A stretch of DNA of 64,000 bases from assembly GCF_020360975.1 (NCBI RefSeq), contig NW_025408672.1, positions 1,364,001-1,428,000 of the forward strand, read 5' to 3'. Position numbers and translations under genes: made by a program. Shown in pieces: positions 11,313 through 23,217 of the stretch (positions are counted from its first letter, which is position 1; every line of letters begins with the position of its first letter). Source of the stretch: Hirsutella rhossiliensis. Its lineage: Eukaryota; Ascomycota; Sordariomycetes; Hypocreales; Ophiocordycipitaceae. Under the pieces are notes generated by a model. The model made no database searches and had not been told where the DNA came from. It was given only the letters and a program-made list of their open reading frames with translations.

Positions 11313-13183
11313 TCAGCATTTGTCCGTAAAGTTTGCTCTTTCTGGCTGAACAGCAGCGGCCACCGACGGTAGCCAGTCCATCTTTTCCGAGTACCCAGGC
11401 TGTCGTTGGCTCTGATCAGCCATGCTATATTGTGACCCTGCCGCTGACGCCGCCACGACTTGCGACTGGCCGGCTACTGACTGAGTCGGAGTTGGTAGAG
11501 CCTTAATCTTCCGTCTCGGTGTGCTGAGTCCGTCCCCATCGAAACATTTGACAAGCATGTGTGCGGCACTGGCACGCTCCACCGGGTTGTCCCTCACCAT
11601 TTCGCTAATACCCGAGATGGAAGGGTACTGAGACATTTCACACACGAATTGCTGAACGGTTTTCCCTTTGCCTGACAATACGGTTGAAACATTGCGAAAG
11701 CCTTCGATATCTAGGATCCACAGCATCGTGACGAAGAGCGACCAGACGTCAACTTTGGATGTCTGATCGTTCGAAGTGAGCATTTCTGGTGCCATGAACA
11801 AGGGGCTCCCCGCTGGGGTCTCTGCCTGGATGGCGTTGTTGCTGAGGCCGAAATCGCTGAGGACGAAGCAAAATTGGCCACGTTGACCCATCTTGTCGAA
11901 GAAAATATTGTCAGGCTTCACGTCGCGGTGTACAAGATTCTTTATCGCAAGGTAGTCTAGTGCCTGTAGTACATGGTGGATGATGAGATAGGCAGTGGTC
12001 GTATCAGGCGGACGATCACTTTCGAACAGTTGAGTCACGGTTCCGTCCTTGAGGCCCATGAAGATCATGGGAGCTTCACTGTCCCAGCCTTTTGAGGCAA
12101 TCATATTGATAATGTGTGGCTGAGTACGAGTTAGTCGATTCGGCAGGGGAGATGAACGTGTTAAAAAGCAGGTAATGATGAGGAACAGGCGGTGATGGAC
12201 AGGAGTAAACCCGATGGCCAAGCATATCCAGCCAGCAGCGAAGGGTAATCAGGACGGCGTGTAACAGGGGCATTTCAGTCTGCACTGATTTACTCACATG
12301 ATGGAGGTGAGCCATGGTTTCCACCTCCCGCTTCAGCTTCAAGTAAAATTTGTCGAATTTACCTGAATTCCGTGGAGGCGCCCAGAGGACCTTGACCGCC
12401 ATCAGGTCGCCGGTGTCCAAGTTTTTTTTATTTGTGCACGTCCCCAAAGGTTCCAGCGCCGAGTCTCGCAATGTACTTATATTTCATCGGTGGCTGTTTA
12501 GGTCCGGCGTGTATTCTGGTGAGCACACCCGTGTGTGGTTGGGTGGGAGGAAGCTCATGTTGGGTTTGGGCAGCCGATGGCTTATCCATGAGTTTGGTGC
12601 GAGCCCTTTCGCGCAGGAAGTTCTTGATATCCAACTCGGTTGTGTAATACCAAACCAGCTCGAAGACACAGAGGTTCTGTCGGTGGCCGCCCATGCCGAT
12701 GAGGGTGTTGACTCTGGGGCTGACTGTGATTTGGCGCAGAATGCCTCTCAAGTCGTCTGAAAAGGGCACGCATTTGTTTCCAGAGACTTGGGTCGTCCTG
12801 TATGTGGATGTATCGCACAACCTGACGGCATCGGTGTCCGGATCGAGGTCAAAATAGGCTTGTCTTCGACAGATTTTTGGGCTGTCAATCAAGACATCAC
12901 CCTCTCGACCTAGGGAGGCGAGAGCGTCGGACATTTCCGGGGACTTGACGTGACCGATATCGAGAACCATTTGGCCATTGATGATTGAACGGAGGTGGTT
13001 ATTGCTTGGGTGGGCCACGGCATCTGCCGCCAAGGGGCTCCTCGCAAAGAGCGAGAACAGGGCCCAGGGGTGAGGGCCTTCATGGCATGGAAGCTCAGGC
13101 ATGGCAGTTGAATGTACCTCTGGAGAAGAAGACCAAGAGGTAACGCGAGGACCTGAGGTGAATGATGGACTGCTCGCATCCAC
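11313..13183 (-). CDS. Ser/Thr protein kinase with FHA-like N-terminus, frame interrupted once
   Basis: N-terminal block (12431-13183, about 250 residues) resembles an FHA-like module: SLGREGDVLIDSP, CRRQAYFDLDP. It is followed by a Pro/Gln linker and the kinase glycine loop LGAGTFGDVHK. The catalytic core follows: MAVKVL (VAIK lysine), HRDVKPDNIFF (catalytic loop), SDFGLS, SPLFMAPEML, KVDVWSLFVTML. The C-terminal tail is Ser/Gln-rich. An intron 12120-12297 (GTGAGT...CAG) joins MAHLHH to PHIINM in frame. The anomaly is at 12421-12434: after VHK the frame meets TAA directly before a run of eight A, and the kinase resumes one base out of frame. No splice pair explains this, so the copy is either a pseudogene or carries a one-base sequence error. 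Kinases with this layout look fungus-specific to me; substrate unknown. Confidence 0.78.
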
Positions 13184-14106
13184 ACAGTCAAGGGCGAAAG
13201 CGGTCTCCTTTATCGATGAGCATACGCGCCGTTCTGACGGGATTTGCTCAGCTTCTCAGCCCCCGAGGGAGAGGCGGCCTCGGCCTCGGAGCATCGCCCA
13301 CATGCAGAAAGGCAACGAATCATAGGGATCATTCATTGCAGCCGCCCGTCGAAAATGGCTGATGTACGAGAACAACGGCGCAATAGCCAATGAATCCTGA
13401 TGAATGCCGCTGTCGGTTGGTTACATCGGGTGCGCGAGGAGGCTCCTTGCACACCAGTGCCACGTACAGCATCCGCATAGCAGATGATGCCGCCTCACGC
13501 TCTTTGCGGGCGGCTACATGCAATATTGAAAACACGAGGAGCGGGCGGGCCGCAGAAGCAGAATAGGGAATGGGGACAACTCGCTTGACACGGCGGCTGA
13601 CAACTTGGAGAACCAGCCGTATTACTTACTGGTGTGGAGACGTGGGAGGCCAAGAGAAGGTCGGAGAGAAGGTCGGAGAGATGGTCGGGCATGACGGACA
13701 AGCCGGCTGGCAGGTATCGTCTGGGCTTGTGGCCCAGCAAAGGCGGCAATAGTATGTATATGTCGTGGATATTGACATGTTGTCACCGTAGTAGAGACTA
13801 GAGAGATGGAAGAGGGAAAGTTGGCGGGCCCGCCACCAGATGCGCCCATCCCGTCCCCCCCGCAATTAGCCGCCGGCCGCTACTTTCAGCCCGAAGCTCG
13901 GCGCGAAACACGCCGTAGAAGTCGTACCGGGTTACCGGTCTTGTGGTCTTGTGCCTGTACCGGTACCCCGTCCCGTAAGCCAGGTTGCAACTTGACAGGC
14001 TGGCATGGTGGACGACAACGGCTGCGTGCTCGTGAGTTTTCCTTTCCGCCTCCGCCTTTGTTCGCCACCGCCGGACGACGAATAAAGCGACCGTTAGTAA
14101 ACATCC
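13184..14106. other. divergent spacer between kinase and 14.1-kb gene
   Basis: No gene recognised. Three imperfect copies of GGTCGGAGAGA lie at about 13657-13690, and short overlapping GGTACCGG-like words at 13925-13975. The region should hold the promoters of both flanking genes. Confidence 0.4.
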
Positions 14107-15636
14107 ATGGCCGACCCGCTCCCGTGGACTGAGCTACTTAAAGCCGGCCGCCGGCTTCAGGCTTTGGCCGAGGATTCTGACCGCCTCAACAGCGCAAGAC
14201 GTCGATTCGAATCCACGCCGCCTGTCTACCGAACTTGTAAGTCCGGAGGAACGACCCTGTCGCCCAGCCCGCCGCCGCCGAAGGAGGAGCAGGAGCGTCG
14301 CGATCGTCTTCAGCGCGGAATAGACATCGGTGCGCATCGCCATGCCTCTTGGCCGCGGAACCAGTTCGAAGCGCAAGTGACCGTCGAGTACGATCGCCTC
14401 ATTGGGCCAAAAAAAGCTGCGAATCCAATCTTGTGCGGCGGCGGCTTTGTTTTCGACGATGAGCTGTCCGAGGACTCCATGAGCATTGTCAAGAAGCAGT
14501 GGATGGAACTGGGCATTTGGAATAGCAAGTGGAAGAGCCATCCCGTAGGGCCATGGAAGCATGAAGAACCCCTTGAAGTCGAGTCTGAGCTCGAGACTAA
14601 TCAGACACTCGACGACGGCACGTTCCAGCTCGGTTCTCTTCAGCCGCCAAGGCAGCGGCGCAAGAGCGCCAAGGAGTTGCAGCTTGCCGCTGACAGACTT
14701 GCAAGGCGCCGGCGAGAGCGAGAGGCATCACGACCCTTGAATCAGTTCACCGCACGGCTCGCCCTTGAACGACAACGCATCCGTGCCGAGTCTGGCTTGG
14801 ATGAGGATGGTGCCTCGGACCCCGCCGACATCAACACACAAGCGTACGAGAGAGTAAGGAGCTTCTGGATGAAGCAAGCCATATGGAGAAGCACGTGGGG
14901 TATCCTGCCTGGGACAACGTGGAAGCATGAGCATCCCCTCCACGAGATTCTTGCTGAGGAAATGGGGCAGGAGCCGACAGCTTCTGATGGTGATCCAGCC
15001 GCCATAACCAGCCACGGTCCTTCCGCAGTTCCAGTCTCGTCTTTCTCGTCTGGACCATCGTTTCGTGACGTGTCGCGTCAAAAAGAGCCCGAAGCCCAAG
15101 GCCCGCATGGTCTACAAAGTGGCAACGCGGGCCACTCCCCTTCGGAACCCAAAACGCCTCGTTCCGTGGACAATTGGGACCGTGTCCCTCCTGCCGGGCA
15201 GTGCACACCGGCAGACGAGGTCATGCAGTCTACCGAAGATGGGGAGCACGCACCGCTCTTCACACATGGCCCAAATGGCAATGTGTTTGAGCTACCACCG
15301 CAGGCGCCGGACCCATATTCGGTGCAGGGCAACAACCAGCTGCTTGAGGAAGCTATTGCAAGACGCACAAGCGACGACACTTTGGAAGAGAACTCGGCCG
15401 GTGAGCGGGTACTACCTCGAGTGCAAGAGCCAGAGCCCAAGGCCGAAGGACCGAGAAGGAGAAGCAGGCGTCTACAAGCCAAGTCCAAGTCACCTGCCGA
15501 CAAGCGCAATGGTACAGATGATATGCCGAGGCCAAAGACGAGAAGGGTGACCAGGCGTAGCCTGGAGCCGTTGAATGAGAATGTGACAAAGGGGGCAAAG
15601 AAGCCGCCCAGGAAGAGGGCTCATCAGCGGAAGTAA
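14107..15636 (+). CDS. uncharacterised protein with two Trp-rich repeats and basic C-terminus
   Basis: One uninterrupted 509-codon frame. I do not recognise the family. Two diverged copies of one module are visible, at about residues 81-157 and 208-280. Each starts with P-x-N-Q-F, has a helix with E-x2-R, then a variable stretch, then W-M-x3-I-W-x-S-x-W-x3-P and ends W-K-H-E-x-P-L-x-E. Basic, probably helical segments (ERRDRLQRG; LARRRRERE) precede each copy. The middle (300-420) is disordered and Ser/Pro-rich. The C-terminus is strongly basic (RRRSRRLQAK, PRPKTRRVTRR, KKPPRKRAHQRK), suggesting nuclear or nucleic-acid binding. Start is the first Met of the frame, preceded by AAACATCC. The function is unknown; calling it nuclear is inference from charge. 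Confidence 0.8.
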   Translation: MADPLPWTELLKAGRRLQALAEDSDRLNSARRRFESTPPVYRTCKSGGTTLSPSPPPPKEEQERRDRLQRGIDIGAHRHASWPRNQFEAQVTVEYDRLIGPKKAANPILCGGGFVFDDELSEDSMSIVKKQWMELGIWNSKWKSHPVGPWKHEEPLEVESELETNQTLDDGTFQLGSLQPPRQRRKSAKELQLAADRLARRRREREASRPLNQFTARLALERQRIRAESGLDEDGASDPADINTQAYERVRSFWMKQAIWRSTWGILPGTTWKHEHPLHEILAEEMGQEPTASDGDPAAITSHGPSAVPVSSFSSGPSFRDVSRQKEPEAQGPHGLQSGNAGHSPSEPKTPRSVDNWDRVPPAGQCTPADEVMQSTEDGEHAPLFTHGPNGNVFELPPQAPDPYSVQGNNQLLEEAIARRTSDDTLEENSAGERVLPRVQEPEPKAEGPRRRSRRLQAKSKSPADKRNGTDDMPRPKTRRVTRRSLEPLNENVTKGAKKPPRKRAHQRK

Positions 15637-16159
15637 ACCTTAGGTGCTGCTGAGATGGTGGCGACATGGGTCTTGGTGTGTGTCGGGATGTTGGAATTCG
15701 CATTTTTCTGGATAGTGAATCATAGCGGTGTGCAGAAAGATGTCAGAACGTACGAAGTAAATGCTACCCTTTTTGTTTCTCTTAGTCCCAAGATACGTGT
15801 TTCCGGGACTGAGATAGAGCTTGGCGATGAGACTGGAGTTCTAGGACTCACAAATCCTCGTTCGTGGCTTGTGAAGGTTAGGCCCCGGGTCCAAGACGAA
15901 CCCAGTCCTGGAGATGACGAAGAACGCGGTCTATGACAAACACAGGCTCTTTGACCGAACAAAAAAACTACTCTCCTAGAGGCTGGAGAATAACCAGTTA
16001 GTCTCATAATCTTGATCCACACCGAGACTCAAGAAAGCCAGTTGCTCCTTAGTCTAAACGCAACCTCCCCTCTTGAGTCACAACTTGCGAATCCCAACGC
16101 GATATGAGCTTGTGCATGTAAATGCCAGCATCCATCATCAGCAACTTCTCCAATCTAAC
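15637..16159. other. spacer, no gene seen
   Basis: 3' flank of the 14.1-kb gene followed by about 500 bases without a supported reading frame. Confidence 0.45.
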
Positions 16160-16960
16160 TCATTTACAGTCTCTCCTGAGACTTAACCGCCTCCCGCAGC
16201 ACCCTGCACACCACCCCCAGCTGCCCTCCGTTCCGTAAACGGCGGCGCCGGGAGGACATGATCGCCGCTGATGCCACGCCCCGCTGGAACGCCGCCTGCT
16301 GGACCTTGACGCCGAAGCCGATTTCCGGATCAATCGTCGCCCTGGTGTCGCGGTCCCTGACAAATTCCATCGCCCTCAACAGCCATCGGACCCCCGACGG
16401 AGCGTGTCGATGATCCGTCCATGGACGTAGATGCTTGCGATGGCCGCATATCCCCCTCCGAGGCCTTTTGCGCCGGTAACGATGTCAGGGTCAATGCCCT
16501 CCTGCTCAAACGCAAAGAAGGTTCCCGTCCGGTCCGTGCCGCACACGATGTCGTCCAGGATCAGTAGGATGCCGTACCTGTCGCACAGCGCCCGCACGCC
16601 ATTAAAGTATCCCCGCGGCGGCGCCACGCACCCGACATCGCGCCGATGACAGTCTGCGCCATGAAGGCAACGACCGTCTCCGGCCCAACTCTGAGAAATT
16701 CGTCTTCCAGTTCCCGCAGCAGCCGCGCGGTGAAGTCGTCCTCCGACTCCGCGGCGTGCTTGTGCCGGTAGGCGTACGTGACGTGTGAGACGTGCGGATA
16801 GGAGAAGCACTGGTACGACACAATTCGCGCCAGGTCGTACGACACGGACATGGCCGCCATGGTGTTCTCGTGGTAGCTCTGCTTGCGCGAGAAGAAGCGC
16901 ACGCGCTGCGACTCGTTGCTCTCAAAGTGGTACTGGCGCGACCCTTACTTCTTCCATTGT
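16160..16960 (-). pseudogene. class-III (omega) aminotransferase relic
   Basis: PLP-dependent class-III aminotransferases are about 450 residues; only pieces remain. Reading 5' to 3' on the minus strand: ARQYHFESNES..RVRFFSRKQSYHENT (16950-16860), then an intact stretch through ESEDDFTARLLRELEDEFL to VIGAMSG. After a one-base loss near 16625 the frame changes to GYFNGVRALCDRYGILLILDD, FFAFEQEGIDPDI and the region of the catalytic lysine, GAKGLGGGYA. About 60-70 residues are then missing before EFVRDRDTR, DPEIGFGVKVQQAAFQRGVA. The last helix reads VVCRVLREAVKSQE. The N-terminal 100 or so residues are absent. Frameshift plus internal and N-terminal deletions make this non-functional. It sits head to tail with an intact dehydrogenase on the same strand, so the two may once have been a metabolic pair. 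Confidence 0.88.
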
Positions 16961-17200
16961 GACCTCAAGCCATTGCTTGAGATGACCCTTGTCATCGGGA
17001 CAGTCCCCATCTCCGGACCAGATGGCTGGATCTCTCCAGATAGCGGCAGGGCCAGCTAGATTACCTACTATAGGAGATTTGCGTTGCGGAAAGATTGGGA
17101 CGACGGGTCAGAGACAGACCGAGGCCTTGCATGTATATACGGCTTTATCGCGCCAGACGGCCAATTTGATGCTCAAGTTCGGCATGGCTGGCTCAAGGCC

Positions 17201-18086
17201 CTATATCTTGCTCGGCCTTGAGCCACCGTCAAGCCGGATGACGGTTCCATTTAGCATCGAGTTCTCAATGGACTGGCGCACCAACTGAGCAAACTCGTCC
17301 GGCCGTCCAGCTCTCTTGGGGAACTCGAAAGTCGCCTCGAGGCTGCTGCGCACTTTTGCAGACATCATGCTCGTCATCCTGCTCTCGAACAAGCTCGGGG
17401 CTATCGTGATGCAGCGGATGCCGTAGCGGGCCAGGTCCCTCGCCATGGGGAGGGTCATACTGGCGACGGCCCCCTTGCTGGCCGAGTACGAGAGCTGGCC
17501 TTTTTGGCCGTCGAATGCGGCCGAACTTGCGACCATGATGACGACGCCACGCTCTCCGTCGGCATCGGCGTCGACTTTGGCGATTTGTTCGACGGACTGG
17601 CGCACGAGGTCGATGGTGCCGCGCAGGTTGACGCCCAGGACCAGGTCAAAGTCATCGAGGCTGAAGGCGGAGCCGTTTCGATCGAGCATCTGAGATGTCA
17701 GTGTCGTCACTGAAGAGTCAGATATGGCGGGCGTACCGTCGCCGGTAGGGATATTCCGGCAGCAGAAACAACGCCGCCCAGAGGTCTGGCCGTCTGCTGA
17801 GCCCAGTGGGCGGCACCTTGGACAGCCTGAGCAATGCTCGAGGTATCCGACACATTGCAGGAAAAAAACTTTGCCGACGAACCAAGGTCGGCGGCAAGAG
17901 ACTCTCCGGCATCTGAAGTCATGTCGAGGATGGCGACGTTGGTGCTTCCACTCCTCACCAGGTCCTCGACACATGCCTTGCCCAGGCCCGACGCCCTGTC
18001 AAGGCGACGTTAGAAGAGGGATCTTGGAGAACAGCATGGCGCGCTTACCCGCCGGAAACGATGAAGGTCCTGTTTTCCGTCTTCAT
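17201..18086 (-). CDS. short-chain dehydrogenase, 3-hydroxyacyl-CoA dehydrogenase type-2 (HSD10)-like
   Basis: NAD(P)-dependent oxidoreductase of the SDR superfamily. Three exons: 18049-18086, 17737-17995 and 17201-17689, with introns of 53 and 47 nt (donors GTAAGC and GTACGC). All junctions keep frame, giving 261 residues, typical for a classical SDR. The Rossmann motif is assembled across intron 1: SGGASGLG. Then come LDMTSDAGE, the cofactor-site aspartate region, NLRGTIDLVRQ, VASSAAFDGQ with the catalytic serine, and YSASK with catalytic Tyr and Lys. IRCITIAPSLFESRM and the C-terminal NGTVIRLDGG complete the fold. Overall pattern resembles HSD10, which oxidises branched short-chain hydroxyacyl-CoA in mitochondria, but no targeting peptide is evident. 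The start at 18086 is supported by the short exon before the glycine motif. Confidence 0.9.
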
Positions 18087-18565
18087 GGCTCGCTCTGCGT
18101 CGGTTATTGGTGCTGGGAGGGAGGATGCGACAGCTGGGATTGGAGGGCATCTCGGACCTCGGCACGTGTTAGAGGTACAATGTACAAAGCTCGGCATAGA
18201 TGAACATACCTTTTGCGACACTGCTAAATATAGGAGACACACAATGCTGTCTGCTTAATCGGCAGCCATTGGCCAACTTCCCTTTCGGGCCAAGCCAGGT
18301 CTGCATGATTAGGTCTTTGAACGCGTGCCGGATTGCCCCATGATCCATGCATCATCCCCTGAGTTGTGCTATCGCATAGCATGCTTAGTCATCCAGGACG
18401 TGGGTGTGTATGTCACGAGCATCAGGATCGGAATGATCCGTTACCGAGTGTCAACCATCAGCCATCTGCTCATCATACAAATATCATCCTTGGGCGCCCG
18501 CAAGTGGCCGAAAAGACGCATCGCACGCTCGGACCGCAGTCCACGCGTCTCGGCTCGATACCACA
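18087..18565. promoter_or_regulatory. bidirectional promoter, SDR and Rab genes
   Basis: A 479-bp spacer separates the divergent starts of the dehydrogenase (minus, 18086) and the Rab GTPase (plus, 18566). No coding sequence is recognised, so both promoters should lie here. Individual elements cannot be assigned. Confidence 0.5.
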
Positions 18566-19793
<1,228 letters not shown>

Positions 19794-20591
19794 TTTTCCC
19801 TTGTTTTTGCTCCTTCTTTGCGGGTTGCGAGCAGTGAGCTGCGGTCATGGCGGTATCAAACGGAGCGAGCGTTGAAATTTTTTGATGTGATTCTCATGTT
19901 TCTTCATCTCTCAGTGAGCGGTTCGTCACGTCTTTGGCGCTTGAGGCTTCCTTGGGTTCACTGGCAGGTTTGGGATAGATCACGACTGGCTGCTGGATAT
20001 GGCCGCGGGATCCACGTTGTTGCATGCCTCGATATTAATGAGATGAGACGACCTGATGAGGCAGAACTAATGACAGAGGGCGGGCATTCTTGCGTTCAAC
20101 TTGACTTGCGTTGCCAGCGTGATCAATTCGTACAATTTCGAGCCACCATGTCCACGTCAGGAGCAGCATCTGGGAGACTTGCGGCTTAGCTGGCGGTTGC
20201 AGTGGAGTCGTCCCGCCTGAGCCCCTTCCCCGCAGCGGGCGGGTCACATGGGGGTGCTTGACGATCCAACGTCCGGCATCCAGAGTCGGGATAGCGACGG
20301 CGTTTTGACCTTCAACTGCCGACGCCACGCATGGGTGGTATTCTGCTTCCGCTTACGAGCCCGCACGTCCATCAAGTGACCATGATCAGCAGGGGCGGGA
20401 GCAGCCGAGACCTGCGAATCAGTCGTCGGCCCGTCGCTGCCCCTCGAGTCTAGCTAATAAACAGCCTCAGCTGCGAGCTCTCGATGAGCAACTACCTGTC
20501 TGGTTTATCTTCCCCAGAGGCTCCTCCATCAGCCAAGGTCCTATAGCTGCTCCCCACTTACCACCAGCCCGGGCGACAACCAACAACCACC
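19794..20591. other. intergenic, no gene seen
   Basis: About 800 bases between the Rab gene and beta-mannosidase, both plus strand. No supported coding frame. It should contain the Rab terminator and the mannosidase promoter. Confidence 0.45.
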
Positions 20592-23217
20592 ATGACTCCC
20601 TGCAGCATAATCCCCATTGACCAAGAGTGGCACTTCAAGCAAGCAGACAACAACGACAGTCCCTACCGGCCCGTCAGCCAGTTCCCGACACAGATCCACC
20701 TCGACCTCCTCCACCACAAGCTCATCCCCGACCCCTTCATCGGCAAGAATGAGCTCGACGTGCAGTGGGTCGGCGAGAAGCCATGGGTCTACCGGACCAC
20801 CTTCCCCACGCCCGAAATGCATGGCCGCGCCAAGGCAGAGCTCGCCTTTGACGGGCTCGACACGTTTGCATCGGTCGTGCTCAACGGCAAGCCTGTGCTC
20901 GAGACGGACAACATGTTTACCCCTCAGAGGGTGGATGTGACCGACGCATTGGAAAGGGACCGGGACAATGAGCTCGTCATCACGTTTGACGTCGCTTACT
21001 TTCGTGGCTGGGATGTTGTTGACAAGCATCCTCAGCACAAGTGGGGTTGCTGGAATGGCGACGTCTCGAGGCTTGCTGTGCGAAAGGCGCAGTATCACTG
21101 GGTGAGTCTGCCTGGCCCTGGCTTGAATCTCTCGTAACCGTTGCATCTTGCGTGAATAGGGCTGGGACTGGGGCCCGGTCCTCCTTACCTGTGGCCCTTG
21201 GAGGCCTGTCCATCTCGTCATCTACAACTCCCGCCTCGTCGATCTCCATGTCGACGTCGACGTCGACGAGTCACTCAAGAGCGCAATGGTCATCACCCAC
21301 GCCTCCACCGAGGGCCGGGCGTCCAAGGTCCGCTTCGACATTTGTCTCGGGAGCAACAAGGTGGCCTCGGCAACGACGGATGCTACCGACCGCGCAGTCT
21401 CTGCCACCTTCAAGGTCCAGAACCCGGAGCTCTGGTATCCCATCCGTTACGGTAAGCAGCCCCTATACACCATCACAGCCACTTTGCTCGACGGAGACCA
21501 GGAGCTGGACAGCCTGTCCAAGAACATCGGCCTGCGCAAGATACAGCTCATCCAGCGGCCTGTCCAAAACCAGCCCGGGACCTCCTTTTTCTTCCAGGTC
21601 AACAACATCCCCATCTTTTGTGGCGGCAGCAACTGGATCCCTGCCGACAGCTTCATCGCGCGCATCTCCCGGCAGAGGTACTATGACTGGGTCCGGCTCG
21701 TCGCCGAGGGCAACCAGTTCATGATTCGCGTCTGGGGCGGCGGCATCTACGAGGAGCAGGCCTTTTACGACGCATGCGACGAAATGGGCATCCTGGTCTG
21801 GCACGACTTTATGTTTGGCTGCGGCAACTACCCCGCGCATCCCGAATTCCTCGCATCCGTCGAGCGGGAGGCCAGGGAGAATGTCAAGCGGCTGCGGCAT
21901 CATCCCTCGATTGTTGTCTGGGCTGGCAACAACGAGGACTACCAGTACGCAGAGTCTGAGCGCCTCAACTACGACCCCAACGATATGAACCCCGAAAACT
22001 GGCTCAAGTCGGAATTCCCCGCCAGGTACATCTACGAGAAGATCCTGCCCGATGTGTGCAAGGAGCTCGTTCCCAGTCTCCCGTACCGGCCGGGTTGTCC
22101 GTGGGGCGGCCGGAACACGACAGACCCGACAGTCGGAGACATTCATCAGTGGAACGTCTGGCACGGGACTCAGGAGAAGTGGCAGGACTTTGACAAACTC
22201 GTCGGCCGTTTCGTCTCCGAGTTTGGCATGGAGGCTTTCCCCTCCATCAAGACCATCGACGAGGCCTTTCTGCCCAAGGGCAAAGACGATCCCGACCGCT
22301 ACCCGCAATCCTCAACCGTCGATTTCCACAACAAGGCGGCCGGGCACGAGCGCCGCATCGCTCTGTACCTCGCCGAGAACTTTCGCTATGCGCCCGACCC
22401 TATCGAGCACTTTGTCTACTGCACGCAGCTCATGCAGGCCGAGTGTCTTGGCTCTGCATACCGTCTCTGGAAACGGGAGTGGCGCGGCCCCGGGCGCGAG
22501 TACTGCAGCGGCGCGCTGGTGTGGCAGATCAACGACTGCTGGCCAGTCACCTCGTGGTCCATCTGCGACTATTACCTGCGGCCCAAGCCGGCGTATTACA
22601 CCGTCAAGCGTGAAATGATGCCCCTCTCCGTCGGCATCAAGCGCCTCGAGACGACGCACGCCAGGGGCAAGCACAGCCGGGTGGACGTGGAGAAGCGCGT
22701 CACGGTCGAGGCTTGGGGGTCAAACCTCGGCCTCGACGATGTCACGGTCGACTGCGTCGTCAAGGCCTGGGACGTCGAGACGGGCAAGGAGACGTACTCG
22801 CACACCGTCTCGTCCCGGAAGCTCCTCGCGGCCAACCGCTCCACCGAGCTTTTCGCCATGGACGTGCCGGTGCCCACCCGCAACTCTGGCCTCGAGGCGC
22901 GCACCGTCGTGGCGGCCTATCTGCACCGGCAGGACGGCGCTCAAGTCGCCCGCTACGTTAACTGGCCCGAGCCGTTCAGGTATTTGCACCTGCAGAAGCC
23001 GAAGCAGCTCCAGGCCGAGCTGAGCGACGACGAAAAGACGGTGCGGGTCAGCGCAGAGGTGCCCGTCAAGGGCCTCGCGCTCGAGTGTGACGACGACGGG
23101 GTCGTGTTTGACGACAACTTGGTTGACATTGTGCCCGGAGAGACGGTGATCATTGGGGTCAGGGGCGCGTCCAAGAAGACGGTCATGAAGACGCAGCATC
23201 TGGGCATAATGGCTTGA
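20592..23217 (+). CDS. mndB: beta-mannosidase, GH2 (clade B, intracellular type)
   Basis: Hydrolyses terminal beta-1,4-mannosides from manno-oligosaccharides. Two exons: 20592-21101 and 21160-23217, intron of 58 nt (GTGAGT...TAG) joining YHW to GWDWGP, the signature of fungal and animal beta-mannosidases. The product is 855 residues, usual for clade B enzymes. Domain order is the GH2 sugar-binding domain (EWHFKQAD, LDVQWVGEKPWVYRT, FDGLDTFASVVLNG), an immunoglobulin-like domain, and the TIM barrel (FIRV-type block MIRVWGGGIYEE, WHDFMFGCGNYP). The acid/base Glu is about residue 429 (WAGNNE) and the nucleophile about residue 524 (SEFGMEAF). QLMQAECLG and VWQINDCWPVTSWS follow. No signal peptide is present, which fits the cytosolic clade-B enzymes. 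Confidence 0.96.

Noticed and set aside
12421..12440. Intron to explain the kinase frame change
   Set aside because: The only nearby GT (GTGCAC) has no acceptor that preserves both the glycine loop and the AVKVL lysine.
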